Positions 1-4,721 of a stretch of 6,005 nt of DNA are shown one piece after another. How positions within the stretch are numbered: position 1 is the stretch's first letter; the number at the start of each line of letters is the position of its first letter. Made by a program: the position numbers and the translations under genes. Under the pieces are notes generated by a model. That model had not been told where the DNA came from, made no database searches, and worked only from the letters and a program-made list of their open reading frames with translations. The DNA is from Thermococci archaeon. GTDB taxonomy: Archaea > Methanobacteriota_B > Thermococci > Thermococcales > Thermococcaceae. The stretch is from assembly GCA_003663535.1 (NCBI GenBank), contig QMUE01000094.1:1-6005 (forward strand). Direction: 5' to 3'.

Positions 1-1
1 A

Positions 2-529
2 TGTGTCGCAAACAAGATCATCAAAGCCATCCTTGAGACGGTTCCAGCTCCGGTAGGATGGAACACAATTGCAAAAGAGGTTGAGGTTGGTTCTCATAAA
101 ACGGTTTTTAGCTACGTTGAATTTTTTGAGAAAAGTTTTGTCCTTGAAGTTCTGCAGTACTTTAATCCCAACACCTTGGAACCGGAGTTCAAAAAAGAGA
201 AGAAGATTCATTTCATGGACCCATTTTTGTATCACATCTTTTCGCGCTGGTGTTTGATTGAGGGCCCGGGTGAGGATAAGATTGTTGAAAGTGTCGTTGC
301 GTCACACTTGGCCAGAAAGTATGAGGTTGGCTACTGGAGGAGTGGGGGCGAAGTTGATGTGGTAACAAAGGATGGTATTGGCTTTGAAGTTAAGTGGAGG
401 AGGAATGCGAAGCCTTCGAGAGTTAAGGCGGGAAAAATAAGGAATGTCGTGACATTATCAAAAGAGGATTTTTTCACTGGTCCTTTGATGATCCCGGTTT
501 ATCTGTTTCTTGCATGCTTTGATGTTTGA
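2..529 (+). CDS. C-terminal part of an archaeal AAA ATPase with DUF4143-type nuclease-like domain (5' end outside window)
   Basis: The frame is open from the left edge to the TGA at 527-529, so 175 residues of a longer protein are visible. An internal ATG at 176 is not the true start, because good coding sequence continues upstream of it. Residues 3-55 look like a winged-helix segment. Residues 68-75 (KIHFMDPF) and 94-135 match the C-terminal part of DUF4143 ATPases. A PD-(D/E)xK-like core is intact: GGEVDV (E117, D119) followed by FEVKW (E129, K131). The Walker A and B part must lie upstream of the window. Members of this family are abundant in archaea and poorly understood; they have been linked to toxin-antitoxin-like or mobile functions. 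The gene resembles the complete copy at 3299-4639, which lacks the E and K of this core. The cellular role is not shown by the sequence. Confidence 0.85.
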   Translation, partial: CVANKIIKAILETVPAPVGWNTIAKEVEVGSHKTVFSYVEFFEKSFVLEVLQYFNPNTLEPEFKKEKKIHFMDPFLYHIFSRWCLIEGPGEDKIVESVVASHLARKYEVGYWRSGGEVDVVTKDGIGFEVKWRRNAKPSRVKAGKIRNVVTLSKEDFFTGPLMIPVYLFLACFDV

Positions 530-530
530 A

Positions 531-540
531 CTTTTTAAGT
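531..540 (+). terminator. Oligo-T tract just after the ATPase stop codon
   Basis: A run of five T (532-536) begins three bases after the TGA of the 2-529 gene. Archaeal RNA polymerase terminates at short T runs without needing a hairpin, so this is a plausible terminator. The same bases (TTTTTAAG) could also serve as a weak TATA-like box. Confidence 0.3.
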
Positions 541-555
541 AAAGACAACTAGAAA

Positions 556-753
556 TTGTTTAGTTTGGATAAAAGATTCTTCAAGAATTGTGGAATACTG
601 ATCTCACCTGCTCTAAAGGACGAGGCTTTCAAAACGAAAAAAGTAATGTTTGATAAGGAGGAATTTTTGCTGATTATGAATAAACTGAAGGAAAGTTTGA
701 AAGACTGTGTTTTAACATTAAACAATCTTTATAACTCCAAAAGTCCTAATTAA
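556..753 (+). CDS. Doubtful small ORF (65 aa) overlapping an IS-end scar
   Basis: The ORF begins with TTG at 556 and ends with TAA at 751-753. No convincing ribosome-binding site precedes the TTG. Codons 15-29 lie on scar A, the complement of a right-end-like repeat, so the middle of the protein would be derived from mobile-element sequence. The part after the scar, from ATG 644 (MFDKEEFLLIMNKLKESLKD), has a plausible helical composition and could be a gene remnant. A GGAGG at 658-662 lies 13 bases upstream of the next ATG at 676, too far for a good start. I recognise no family. It may equally be a chance ORF. Confidence 0.2.
   Translation: MFSLDKRFFKNCGILISPALKDEAFKTKKVMFDKEEFLLIMNKLKESLKDCVLTLNNLYNSKSPN
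598..642 (-). repeat. Scar A: IS200/IS605-like right-end remnant
   Basis: Read on the minus strand this contains GAAAGCCTCGTCCTTTAG, preceded by a T-rich stretch and ending in GATCAG. It aligns with scars B, C and D, which share the order T-rich tract, CCTCG(T/C)CC, short spacer, and a GTCAG/ATCAG end. From memory, this arrangement resembles the right-end/omega-RNA hairpin region of tnpB-carrying elements in Thermococcales. The second arm of the hairpin is degraded here. There is no transposase next to it, so it is an orphan end or solo scar. Confidence 0.5.
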
Positions 754-786
754 TTTTTGGTGGTGGCCATGGCCTCTAAGTTGACT

Positions 787-824
787 TTTTCTTTTCTAAA
801 CCTCGTCCTTCAGGAAGATGTCAG
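787..824 (+). repeat. Scar B: IS200/IS605-like right-end remnant, first copy of 27-bp direct repeat
   Basis: Positions 787-813 are identical over 27 bp to 2141-2167. The core is CTAAACCTCGTCCTTCAG after a TTTTCTTTT tract, followed by GAAGATGTCAG. Scar B matches scar D (minus strand, 2944-2981) at 32 of 38 positions. Both lack the GGACGGGG arm that would close the hairpin, so B and D appear to share one deleted form. The scar lies 82 bp upstream of the 906-1964 gene. Confidence 0.6.
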
Positions 825-863
825 TTCTAGGTGTTATAATTAAGACAGGGAAAGGAGAGCAAA

Positions 864-871
864 TTTAATAA
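864..871 (+). promoter_or_regulatory. TATA-like box for the 906-1964 gene
   Basis: TTTAATAA sits in the AT-rich stretch 861-874 (AAATTTAATAAATT), downstream of a purine-rich stretch that could act as BRE. About 25 bases further on would place the transcript start near 890-895, just before the GGAGGG site at 897-902, giving a very short leader. The distance is right, but the background is AT-rich and chance matches are common. Confidence 0.4.
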
Positions 872-896
872 ATTCACGAAAGACAACCTATAAATC

Positions 897-902
897 GGAG
901 GG
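897..902 (+). promoter_or_regulatory. Shine-Dalgarno site of the 906-1964 gene
   Basis: GGAGGG matches the archaeal anti-SD strongly. Two GTG codons follow, at 906 (3-base gap) and 909 (6-base gap). The spacing favours 909, so the protein may start one codon later than listed. An in-frame TAA at 891-893 rules out starts further upstream. Confidence 0.6.
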
Positions 903-905
903 AAA

Positions 906-1964
906 GTGGTGGGTAAAATTTTATCTGCGGACTCAAAATCATTTGTTGTTGTTCGTAAAAAACAGTTTAAAGCTAATATTGGTGTTGCGCTATTGTTTAA
1001 AAAGCCCGAAAAATTCAAAGAGAATTATACTGAGTATTTTGAAGACCTTAAAGAGAATTTTCACACTAAAAATCCAAGATATACATTCAAGAGCAGGGAC
1101 ATAAAATCATTATTTGGACATAATGAGTCAACCAAAATTATGGAAGGATTTGCATCCATCATAAATGAATCCAAAGTCACTGTCAATTTTGTTCTATCAG
1201 TGTTCAATACAAAACGTCTAAAGGAGGTTAAATACTATGCAAAGGATAAGGCAACGAAGACTGAAAAACCTATGAAATTTATAGACAAACTAACGAGTTA
1301 TTTCTCGTATATTACTGCGTGGAAATCATTAAAGGAGTTGGGGTTAGATAACATTGATGTATATCTGGACAATTTCGATGAACAAGAACTTACTTATGCT
1401 TGGGATGAGCTGATAGAAGAGAATCATCCAGTTATTTTTCCTAAAGGTGACCAGGTTAATATGTTTATCTCTGCCGCAGATATAGTTCTTGAATACATCC
1501 ATCAGAGAATAATGGAATACAATATCCGTTTGGGGAATACAGAGATGTATACGCTTAATGAAGCTCATTTAGGTTTTAAAAAGTTTAAAGTGTTTTATAG
1601 TGGAAACAGAGATGTCAAGTATCTGGCACCGTACTCAAGGAGAAAAGTTCCAATTAAGGAGTATCTTGTAAGGCCAATGATATATCTTCTACCTGAAGGG
1701 TTGATGGGAAAAGAAGAGAGAACTGTTATAGAGCATTCACCGTCTTTTCAGTATCTTCTCAGATTTGCCTCAGATAGAAATGGAGGATTAAAGTTCATAT
1801 CTTTCGAAAAGGATACCTACAACATCAGAGAAAATGACATTATAGTTTATTTTGGAGACCAGGGTAGGAAAAAAGCAGAATATCTCAAAAAGGAACTTAA
1901 GTATCCCATTGAAATACTTCATGTTTTAGAAATCATCAAAAGCTATGAGACTACGGGGGTGTAA
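906..1964 (+). CDS. Unrecognised 352-aa protein, possibly RNase H-fold (DUF3800-like)
   Basis: A full-length ORF with a strong GGAGGG site and a GTG start (906 or 909). I do not recognise a named family. The first ~200 residues recall DUF3800-type RNase H-fold proteins: hydrophobic strands at 12-31, a charged FKSRDIKS block at 61-68, an aspartate-rich strand VYLDNFD at 152-158, and ISAADIVLEYI at 188-198, which resembles the late ADxxA motif. The usual early DESG motif is not seen; only SADSKSF (8-13) sits at that place, so catalytic competence is uncertain. A second region, 220-352, has alternating strands and helices (for example 310-318, DIIVYFGD) that I cannot assign. There is no signal peptide or membrane segment. 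The gene is visibly more AT-rich than the flanking ATPases and stands alone between direct repeats B and C, which suggests horizontal acquisition. A role in defence or mobile-element biology is inference only. Confidence 0.8.
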   Translation: MVGKILSADSKSFVVVRKKQFKANIGVALLFKKPEKFKENYTEYFEDLKENFHTKNPRYTFKSRDIKSLFGHNESTKIMEGFASIINESKVTVNFVLSVFNTKRLKEVKYYAKDKATKTEKPMKFIDKLTSYFSYITAWKSLKELGLDNIDVYLDNFDEQELTYAWDELIEENHPVIFPKGDQVNMFISAADIVLEYIHQRIMEYNIRLGNTEMYTLNEAHLGFKKFKVFYSGNRDVKYLAPYSRRKVPIKEYLVRPMIYLLPEGLMGKEERTVIEHSPSFQYLLRFASDRNGGLKFISFEKDTYNIRENDIIVYFGDQGRKKAEYLKKELKYPIEILHVLEIIKSYETTGV

Positions 1965-1993
1965 AGTCTCAGTTATCATAACATAACCAAAAT

Positions 1994-2003
1994 CCTTATA
2001 TAT
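1994..2003 (+). promoter_or_regulatory. TATA-like box upstream of twin hairpins
   Basis: CTTATATATC, preceded by an A-rich stretch (AAAATCC), looks like a good archaeal BRE/TATA combination. A transcript would start near 2024-2027, inside the palindromes at 2010-2055. There is no large ORF downstream on this strand; only a 24-codon hydrophobic reading frame (2048-2122) follows. The palindromes could therefore be an operator or the 5' structure of a short RNA. Confidence 0.4.
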
Positions 2004-2009
2004 CATTAC

Positions 2010-2030
2010 CCCTCAATACCCCATTGAGGG
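2010..2030 (+). repeat. Perfect hairpin 1 (8-bp stem)
   Basis: CCCTCAAT (2010-2017) and ATTGAGGG (2023-2030) are perfect inverted repeats around a 5-base loop. The last three bases (GGG, 2028-2030) also belong to the stem of hairpin 2, so the two cannot both form completely. Confidence 0.75.
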
Positions 2031-2055
2031 TACACTCTCAGGAGGGAGTGTACCC
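2028..2055 (+). repeat. Perfect hairpin 2 (10-bp stem) with an SD-like loop
   Basis: GGGTACACTC (2028-2037) and GAGTGTACCC (2046-2055) pair perfectly around the 8-base loop TCAGGAGG. The loop contains a consensus Shine-Dalgarno core. CCCTC (2010-2014) from hairpin 1 could instead pair with GAGGG at 2042-2046, so alternative folds exist. It could be an operator, an RNA switch-like leader or a transcript-end structure; the sequence does not decide between these. Confidence 0.75.
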
Positions 2056-2079
2056 GTTATCTGATCTTATATTTTATAG

Positions 2080-2092
2080 TTTTTTCTCTTTT
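2080..2092 (+). terminator. Oligo-T tract downstream of the 906-1964 gene
   Basis: Six T, then CTC, then four T follow the twin hairpins by 24 bases. Such a tract is a plausible archaeal intrinsic terminator for the 906-1964 transcript or for a short RNA starting near 2025. Confidence 0.45.
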
Positions 2093-2140
2093 ATGATCTT
2101 AACTTTACAGTTGTCTTTTTGAGTTTTTAGTGTTAGCAGG

Positions 2141-2183
2141 TTTTCTTTTCTAAACCTCGTCCTTCAGACGGGGAATAGGTCAG
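2141..2183 (+). repeat. Scar C: IS200/IS605-like right end with hairpin retained, second copy of 27-bp direct repeat
   Basis: Positions 2141-2167 are identical to 787-813. Unlike scars B and D, this copy keeps a closing arm: CCTCGTC (2155-2161) pairs with GACGGGG (2167-2173) around a 5-base loop with one T-G wobble. It then ends in AATAGGTCAG at 2183. This is the most complete of the four scars and the closest to what I recall of thermococcal tnpB-element right ends. No transposase gene remains beside it. Confidence 0.6.
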
Positions 2184-2184
2184 A

Positions 2185-2370
2185 TTAATACTCTTCAAAG
2201 AGCTTTTTGAACCATTTTGGACTTTCAGTTACACAGTGTTTCTACTTACTAAGTCCGTTAAGATCCTCAAACACTTATTTTCTACAGACAAGGATTTCAG
2301 CCAAGTACTTTGGTTTCTCAGGGGCCCAAACATATGGGCCTTTGATATATTCAAAAGGAGAAGTAGGTTT
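2185..2370 (-). pseudogene. Decayed 3' fragment of an unidentified gene with two in-frame stops
   Basis: Minus-strand translation from 2370 down to the TAA at 2185-2187 gives 62 codons with protein-like composition. It begins KPTSPFEYIKGPYVWAPEKP and ends ESPKWFKKLFEEY. It is interrupted by TAA at codon 32 and TAG at codon 43. Between the stops the sequence still reads like a soluble protein (VFEDLNGL), which suggests recent nonsense mutations rather than a chance frame. It begins about nine bases past the right boundary of the tnpB/omega-RNA remnant (near 2379). The element may therefore have inserted into this gene, with the coupled ORF at 2491-2631 being its 5' part; that link is inference. 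I do not recognise the family. Confidence 0.5.
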
Positions 2371-2378
2371 TCAAAGAA

Positions 2379-2548
2379 GTGAACTACCCCGGCCTTACGG
2401 ATGGGGCTTCGTGAGAGTTCACCGGGACTACCCTCACTTTCACCGGCCGGTTCACACGACCACTACCCCCTATCCTTACGGATTCGGGGGCTACTTTGCA
2501 CACGCCAACCCTAGCGGGCTGTCCAGCCATTCGGTTGTTACGAGGTTA
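2379..2548 (-). ncRNA. Omega-RNA-like (reRNA) structured region of a lost tnpB element
   Basis: This block is far more GC-rich than its surroundings and folds well when read on the minus strand. A hairpin at 2490-2466 has CCCCC/GGGGG and ATCC/GGAT stems closed by a GTAA (GNRA-type) tetraloop. A perfect palindrome ACCGGCCGGT lies at 2451-2442. A GTGAG/CTCAC stem lies at 2437-2411. A last hairpin, CCCC/GGGG with another GTAA loop, lies at 2406-2387, followed by GTAGTTCAC. In IS200/IS605-type elements the guide RNA overlaps the 3' end of tnpB and runs to the right end, which is exactly this arrangement. A TATA-like box at 2577-2570 would place the 5' end near 2548. The element boundary, and so the scaffold/guide junction, would be near 2379. 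An H/ACA-type guide RNA is an alternative, but I see no clear ACA tail. Confidence 0.55.
2384..2545 (-). pseudogene. tnpB: 3' remnant of a tnpB gene (IS200/IS605-type)
   Basis: Between two in-frame stops (TAATAA at 2551-2546) and the TAG at 2386-2384, the minus strand encodes about 53 residues. They include AGQPARVGVCKVAPES and end in VVPVNSHEAPSVRPG. A tail of the type SHEAxSxRxG just before the stop, next to a GC-rich structured RNA, is how I remember tnpB proteins of Thermococcales ending. All catalytic parts (RuvC-like, zinc finger) are missing, so no TnpB nuclease can be made here. The frame survives mainly because it overlaps the RNA-like block. The assignment is by memory of tail sequences and needs a search. 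Confidence 0.5.
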
Positions 2549-2631
2549 TTATATTCTGCATCCTCAAAGTATTTAAACCTTACCCACCCTTTCGGAAGGA
2601 CTCTTGCAAGCAACAGAAAGATAAAAAGCAT
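2491..2631 (-). CDS. Truncated 46-aa ORF translationally coupled to the coiled-coil antitoxin-like gene
   Basis: The stop codon TAA of the upstream gene (2633-2631) overlaps the ATG of this ORF (2631-2629) as TAATG. A GGGGAGG motif at the end of the upstream gene provides a ribosome-binding site with a 4-base gap. This is the usual layout for an antitoxin followed by its toxin. The product reads MLFIFLLLARVLPKGWVRFK and then YFEDAEYNNLVTTEWLDSPL, after which it runs into the tnpB/omega-RNA remnant and stops at a TAG (2493-2491). The N-terminus is hydrophobic. It is probably the 5' stump of a gene cut by the element, but I cannot identify the family. Whether the stump is functional is unknown. 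Confidence 0.4.
   Translation of the reverse strand: MLFIFLLLARVLPKGWVRFKYFEDAEYNNLVTTEWLDSPLGLACAK
2570..2577 (-). promoter_or_regulatory. TATA-like box upstream of the omega-RNA-like block
   Basis: Read on the minus strand, AAGG is followed by TTTAAATAC, a good BRE/TATA match for Thermococcales. The predicted start, about 25 bases downstream, is near 2548, just ahead of the structured block. The same bases are also codons of the short coupled ORF (2491-2631), so the match could be fortuitous. Confidence 0.45.
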
Positions 2632-2867
2632 TAATCCTCCCCTAAAAGCTCGGAGAGCATCTTAACGGCCTCATCTCCGCTAATAGTTTCTACTCTCCCC
2701 TCTATCATGTCATTTAAGTCTTTCTCAAAGGCTTTAAGGGTCTCTTCATCAACCTCCTCAGCGGGGAGTTGTTCGGCCTGTAACTTAAGCAGTTCAATTT
2801 TAAGCTCTTCTAACTCTCTCTCCACGCGTTCTACTCTCTCCAAAATGGTGTTAATGGTCTTTTCCAC
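2631..2867 (-). CDS. Small coiled-coil protein, antitoxin-like
   Basis: A 78-residue protein starting with GTG at 2867; AGGTG six bases upstream matches the archaeal ribosome-binding site. Residues 1-35 are a charged, heptad-like helix (INTILERVERVERELEEL) typical of coiled coils. The acidic middle is followed by GRVETISGDEAVKMLSELL (57-75), a type of tail seen in small antitoxins. The overall design, an N-terminal coiled coil and an acidic C-terminal part, recalls archaeal RelB-like antitoxins, but I see no diagnostic motif. It follows the AbrB-like gene by 36 bp on the same strand and overlaps the stump ORF at 2491-2631 by one base, where a toxin would be expected. It thus looks like an antitoxin that has lost its toxin to a mobile-element insertion. 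Confidence 0.7.
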   Translation of the reverse strand: MEKTINTILERVERVERELEELKIELLKLQAEQLPAEEVDEETLKAFEKDLNDMIEGRVETISGDEAVKMLSELLGED

Positions 2868-2902
2868 TTCTCACACCTTCATATTGAGGTTTGGCCTTAA
2901 GA

Positions 2903-2910
2903 GTTAAATA
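2903..2910 (-). promoter_or_regulatory. Possible TATA box for the coiled-coil gene
   Basis: Minus-strand TATTTAAC overlaps the end of the AbrB-like gene. About 25 bases downstream a transcript would begin near 2880, just before the AGGTG site and the GTG at 2867. The downstream gene could then be expressed independently of the upstream one. The evidence is the motif and its distance only. Confidence 0.3.
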
Positions 2911-3143
2911 CTCTTCCCACATTCCCACCATAATGTGACGAGTCTGACATCCTCCTGATGGGCGAGGCTTTCAAAAGAAAAATGTAATTCCTTTTCGAGG
3001 TCTTCTCCCTCGATTTCAACTTCAACTATATCAAAGAATCTGGATATGTTGAGCTTCTTTCTCGGCAGTATCTCTATTCTATCCTCCAGTTCAATTTTTA
3101 GGATAACAATTCTCCCCTGTCTATCGAGTCTTTTAATTTCCAT
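2904..3143 (-). CDS. AbrB/SpoVT-like small DNA-binding protein with scar-derived C-terminus
   Basis: A 79-residue protein starting with ATG at 3143. MEIKRLDRQGRIVI at the N-terminus matches the start of archaeal AbrB/SpoVT-fold proteins, which include VapB-type antitoxins. ILPRKKL and DIVEVEIEGEDLEK (about 25-51) resemble the rest of that fold, though the usual IPKELR motif is replaced by ILKIEL, so the domain is divergent. Residues 55-66 (FSFESLAHQEDV) are encoded exactly by IS-end scar D, so the original C-terminus has been replaced. No good ribosome-binding site precedes the ATG. It is the first gene of a two-gene antitoxin-like unit and diverges from the ATPase at 3299. A function as an autoregulating antitoxin is inferred, not shown. 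Confidence 0.65.
   Translation of the reverse strand: MEIKRLDRQGRIVILKIELEDRIEILPRKKLNISRFFDIVEVEIEGEDLEKELHFSFESLAHQEDVRLVTLWWECGKSI
2944..2981 (-). repeat. Scar D: IS200/IS605-like right-end remnant inside a coding region
   Basis: Minus-strand TTTTCTTTTGAAAGCCTCG, followed by CCCATCAGGAGGATGTCAG, matches scar B at 32 of 38 positions and shares B's missing hairpin arm. It lies in frame within the AbrB-like gene and supplies residues 55-66. Confidence 0.6.
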
Positions 3144-3270
3144 TTTAATAGGATTTGTGGCAGAACTTTCCAGGCCTTCAAGAGTTCACTTGAGTAGAGG
3201 TTTCAAAAATAAGAAGATAATCCTGTTAATGGTTAATGATGAAAGTTTATTCCATAAAATATAAAAACAT

Positions 3271-3284
3271 TAAATATTTATATT
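3271..3284 (+). promoter_or_regulatory. TATA-like box of the 3299-4639 ATPase gene
   Basis: TAAATATTTATATT is centred about 22-25 bases before the ATG at 3299. This would place the transcript start at or next to that ATG and suggests a leaderless mRNA. It supports 3299 over the upstream ATGs at 3236 and 3239, which would lie upstream of the promoter. Confidence 0.5.
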
Positions 3285-3298
3285 CCATGGGATATAAA

Positions 3299-4639
3299 AT
3301 GTTAAGAAGAGAGGAAATCATTGAACTGATCAGTGTAGAGAACTTTTGGGCTAGGCCTCAAGAGGTTGGAATAGAAAGAGATCACTATCTGAAACACCTT
3401 AACAGACTTGCCAAAGCTAAAGATTTCTCCATATCAATCATTGGGGTTAGAAGGTCAGGAAAAACTTTTCTAACAAAGCAGTTTTTAAAGAAGGCAATAG
3501 ACTCTGGACTTGATCCCAAGCAGACTCTCTATGTGAATCTGGAAGATCCCAGATTTCATCCTTATCTAAGTTTAGAGCTTTTGGACGAAATTTACCAGGC
3601 CTACAGAACGTTTGTTAATAAAGAGGGATTCGCTCTCATAGTACTCGATGAAGTCCAGAACATTAAAAACTGGGAAAAATGGGTTCGTAGAACCATGGAA
3701 AAAGAGAACGTTCAGATTGTTATGACCGGATCAACGTCTTCTCTTTTAAAAACTGAGGTCTCAACGGCATTAACTGGACGTTCATTAACTCTGGAAGTTT
3801 TTCCTTTAAGTTTTCATGAGTTTTTAAAATTCAAGGGGGTTGTCCTCGAAGATCAGCTGGACGTTGTAAAAAACAAGGCTAAAATAGAGAGGCTCTTCAT
3901 AGAGTACCTTCAATTTGGAGGATTTCCAAGGGTGGTCTTAGAAGAAGATGAATTTTTGAAGAGGGAGATGCTTAAGGAGCTTTTTGATGGTATTGTAATG
4001 AGAGACATTGTATTCAGGCATGGGTTTAGGGATGTAAATTCGGTCAAATTGGTTGCAGAACTGGCCATAAAATCATTTTCCTCTCTTAAAAGCGTGAGTA
4101 GTTTAAGAAATGAACTGGCTGGAATCCTAAAGAGAAAGGTTTCTCCAAATTTTGTTGCAGAGGTCATGGAGGCCCTTAGAGAAAGTTATCTGTTATTCAC
4201 AATTCCACCTTTTTCTCCGAAAATAAAGGACGTGAAGAAGTATCCGAAGAAAATCTATGCTGTAGATACTGGGCTAGCAACCACTGTTACTTTGAGTTTC
4301 TCTAAAAACTTGGGCAGACTGGTTGAAAATGCAGTTGCCCTGCACTTAATCAAAAAATACGGAGAGAATAATCTATTCTACTACAGGGGTAAGAGGGAGG
4401 TTGATTTTATTCTTAGAGAAGGACTGAAGATAACAAAAGCCATTCAGGTGACCTGGGATTTAAGGGAAGGCTATGAAAGAGAAGTAAAGGCCCTTCTTGA
4501 AGCAATGGATGTCTTTAATCTTGAGGAGGGCATTATTGTAACTGCAGATCAGGAAAGAGAGGAGGTTTATGAGGATAAAGAAATAAGGATCCTGCCCTTC
4601 TGGAAGTTTCTCCTGGAGTTTGGAGATACAACTCATTAG
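3299..4639 (+). CDS. Archaeal AAA ATPase with C-terminal DUF4143-type domain
   Basis: A complete 446-residue protein when started at ATG 3299. Earlier in-frame ATGs (3236, 3239, 3287) exist, but the TATA box and the usual family start (LRREEIIELI) favour 3299. Walker A is GVRRSGKT (49-56) and Walker B is FALIVLDEVQ (111-120, D117-E118). Sensor 1 is VMTGSTSSLL (141-150), followed by LTGRSLT and VFPLSFHEFL. The middle region has a winged-helix character (about 245-300). The C-terminal domain has VDTGL (322-326), LVENAVALHL (341-350) and a PD-(D/E)xK-like strand pair, KREVDFIL and AIQVTW. The usual E-x-K is replaced by Q383-V-T385, so nuclease activity is doubtful. The family binds ATP and may act on DNA or in toxin-antitoxin-like roles; the exact function is unknown. 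The gene diverges from the antitoxin-like pair and converges on the 4722-6005 gene. Confidence 0.9.
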   Translation: MLRREEIIELISVENFWARPQEVGIERDHYLKHLNRLAKAKDFSISIIGVRRSGKTFLTKQFLKKAIDSGLDPKQTLYVNLEDPRFHPYLSLELLDEIYQAYRTFVNKEGFALIVLDEVQNIKNWEKWVRRTMEKENVQIVMTGSTSSLLKTEVSTALTGRSLTLEVFPLSFHEFLKFKGVVLEDQLDVVKNKAKIERLFIEYLQFGGFPRVVLEEDEFLKREMLKELFDGIVMRDIVFRHGFRDVNSVKLVAELAIKSFSSLKSVSSLRNELAGILKRKVSPNFVAEVMEALRESYLLFTIPPFSPKIKDVKKYPKKIYAVDTGLATTVTLSFSKNLGRLVENAVALHLIKKYGENNLFYYRGKREVDFILREGLKITKAIQVTWDLREGYEREVKALLEAMDVFNLEEGIIVTADQEREEVYEDKEIRILPFWKFLLEFGDTTH

Positions 4640-4675
4640 GATTATCATTTGTTAGGAAAATGGTTTTCGCTGACC

Positions 4676-4703
4676 TTTTTAAACTCATCCCAGTGCAATT
4701 TTT
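4676..4703 (+). terminator. Oligo-T tracts in the convergent intergenic region
   Basis: Two runs of five T (4676-4680 and 4699-4703) lie 37 and 60 bases after the ATPase stop codon, before the convergent gene begins on the other strand. They fit archaeal T-tract termination of the plus-strand transcript. No comparable T run on the minus strand (A run in this sequence) is obvious for the opposite gene. Confidence 0.4.
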
Positions 4704-4721
4704 CTCAAGCTTTGTGTGTGG

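Noticed and set aside
769..843. A 24-codon ORF with a GGTGG motif just before its ATG
   Set aside because: It is very short and half of it is scar B. It is noted in the domestication finding but not supported as a gene.
2322..2342. Inverted repeat GGCCCA/TGGGCC
   Set aside because: Only six base pairs, inside the decayed coding fragment and explained by Gly-Pro/Ala-Pro codons. Nothing else suggests a function.
2207..2665. A 152-codon plus-strand ORF rich in Pro, His, Tyr and Gly
   Set aside because: It is antisense to the omega-RNA-like block, the tnpB tail and the end of the antitoxin-like gene. Its odd composition is explained by the GC-rich RNA hairpins, and it lacks a ribosome-binding site.
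3236..3298. N-terminal extension of the central ATPase from the upstream ATGs
   Set aside because: The 21 extra codons are AT-rich, contain the probable promoter and do not match the usual family start. ATG 3299 is preferred.
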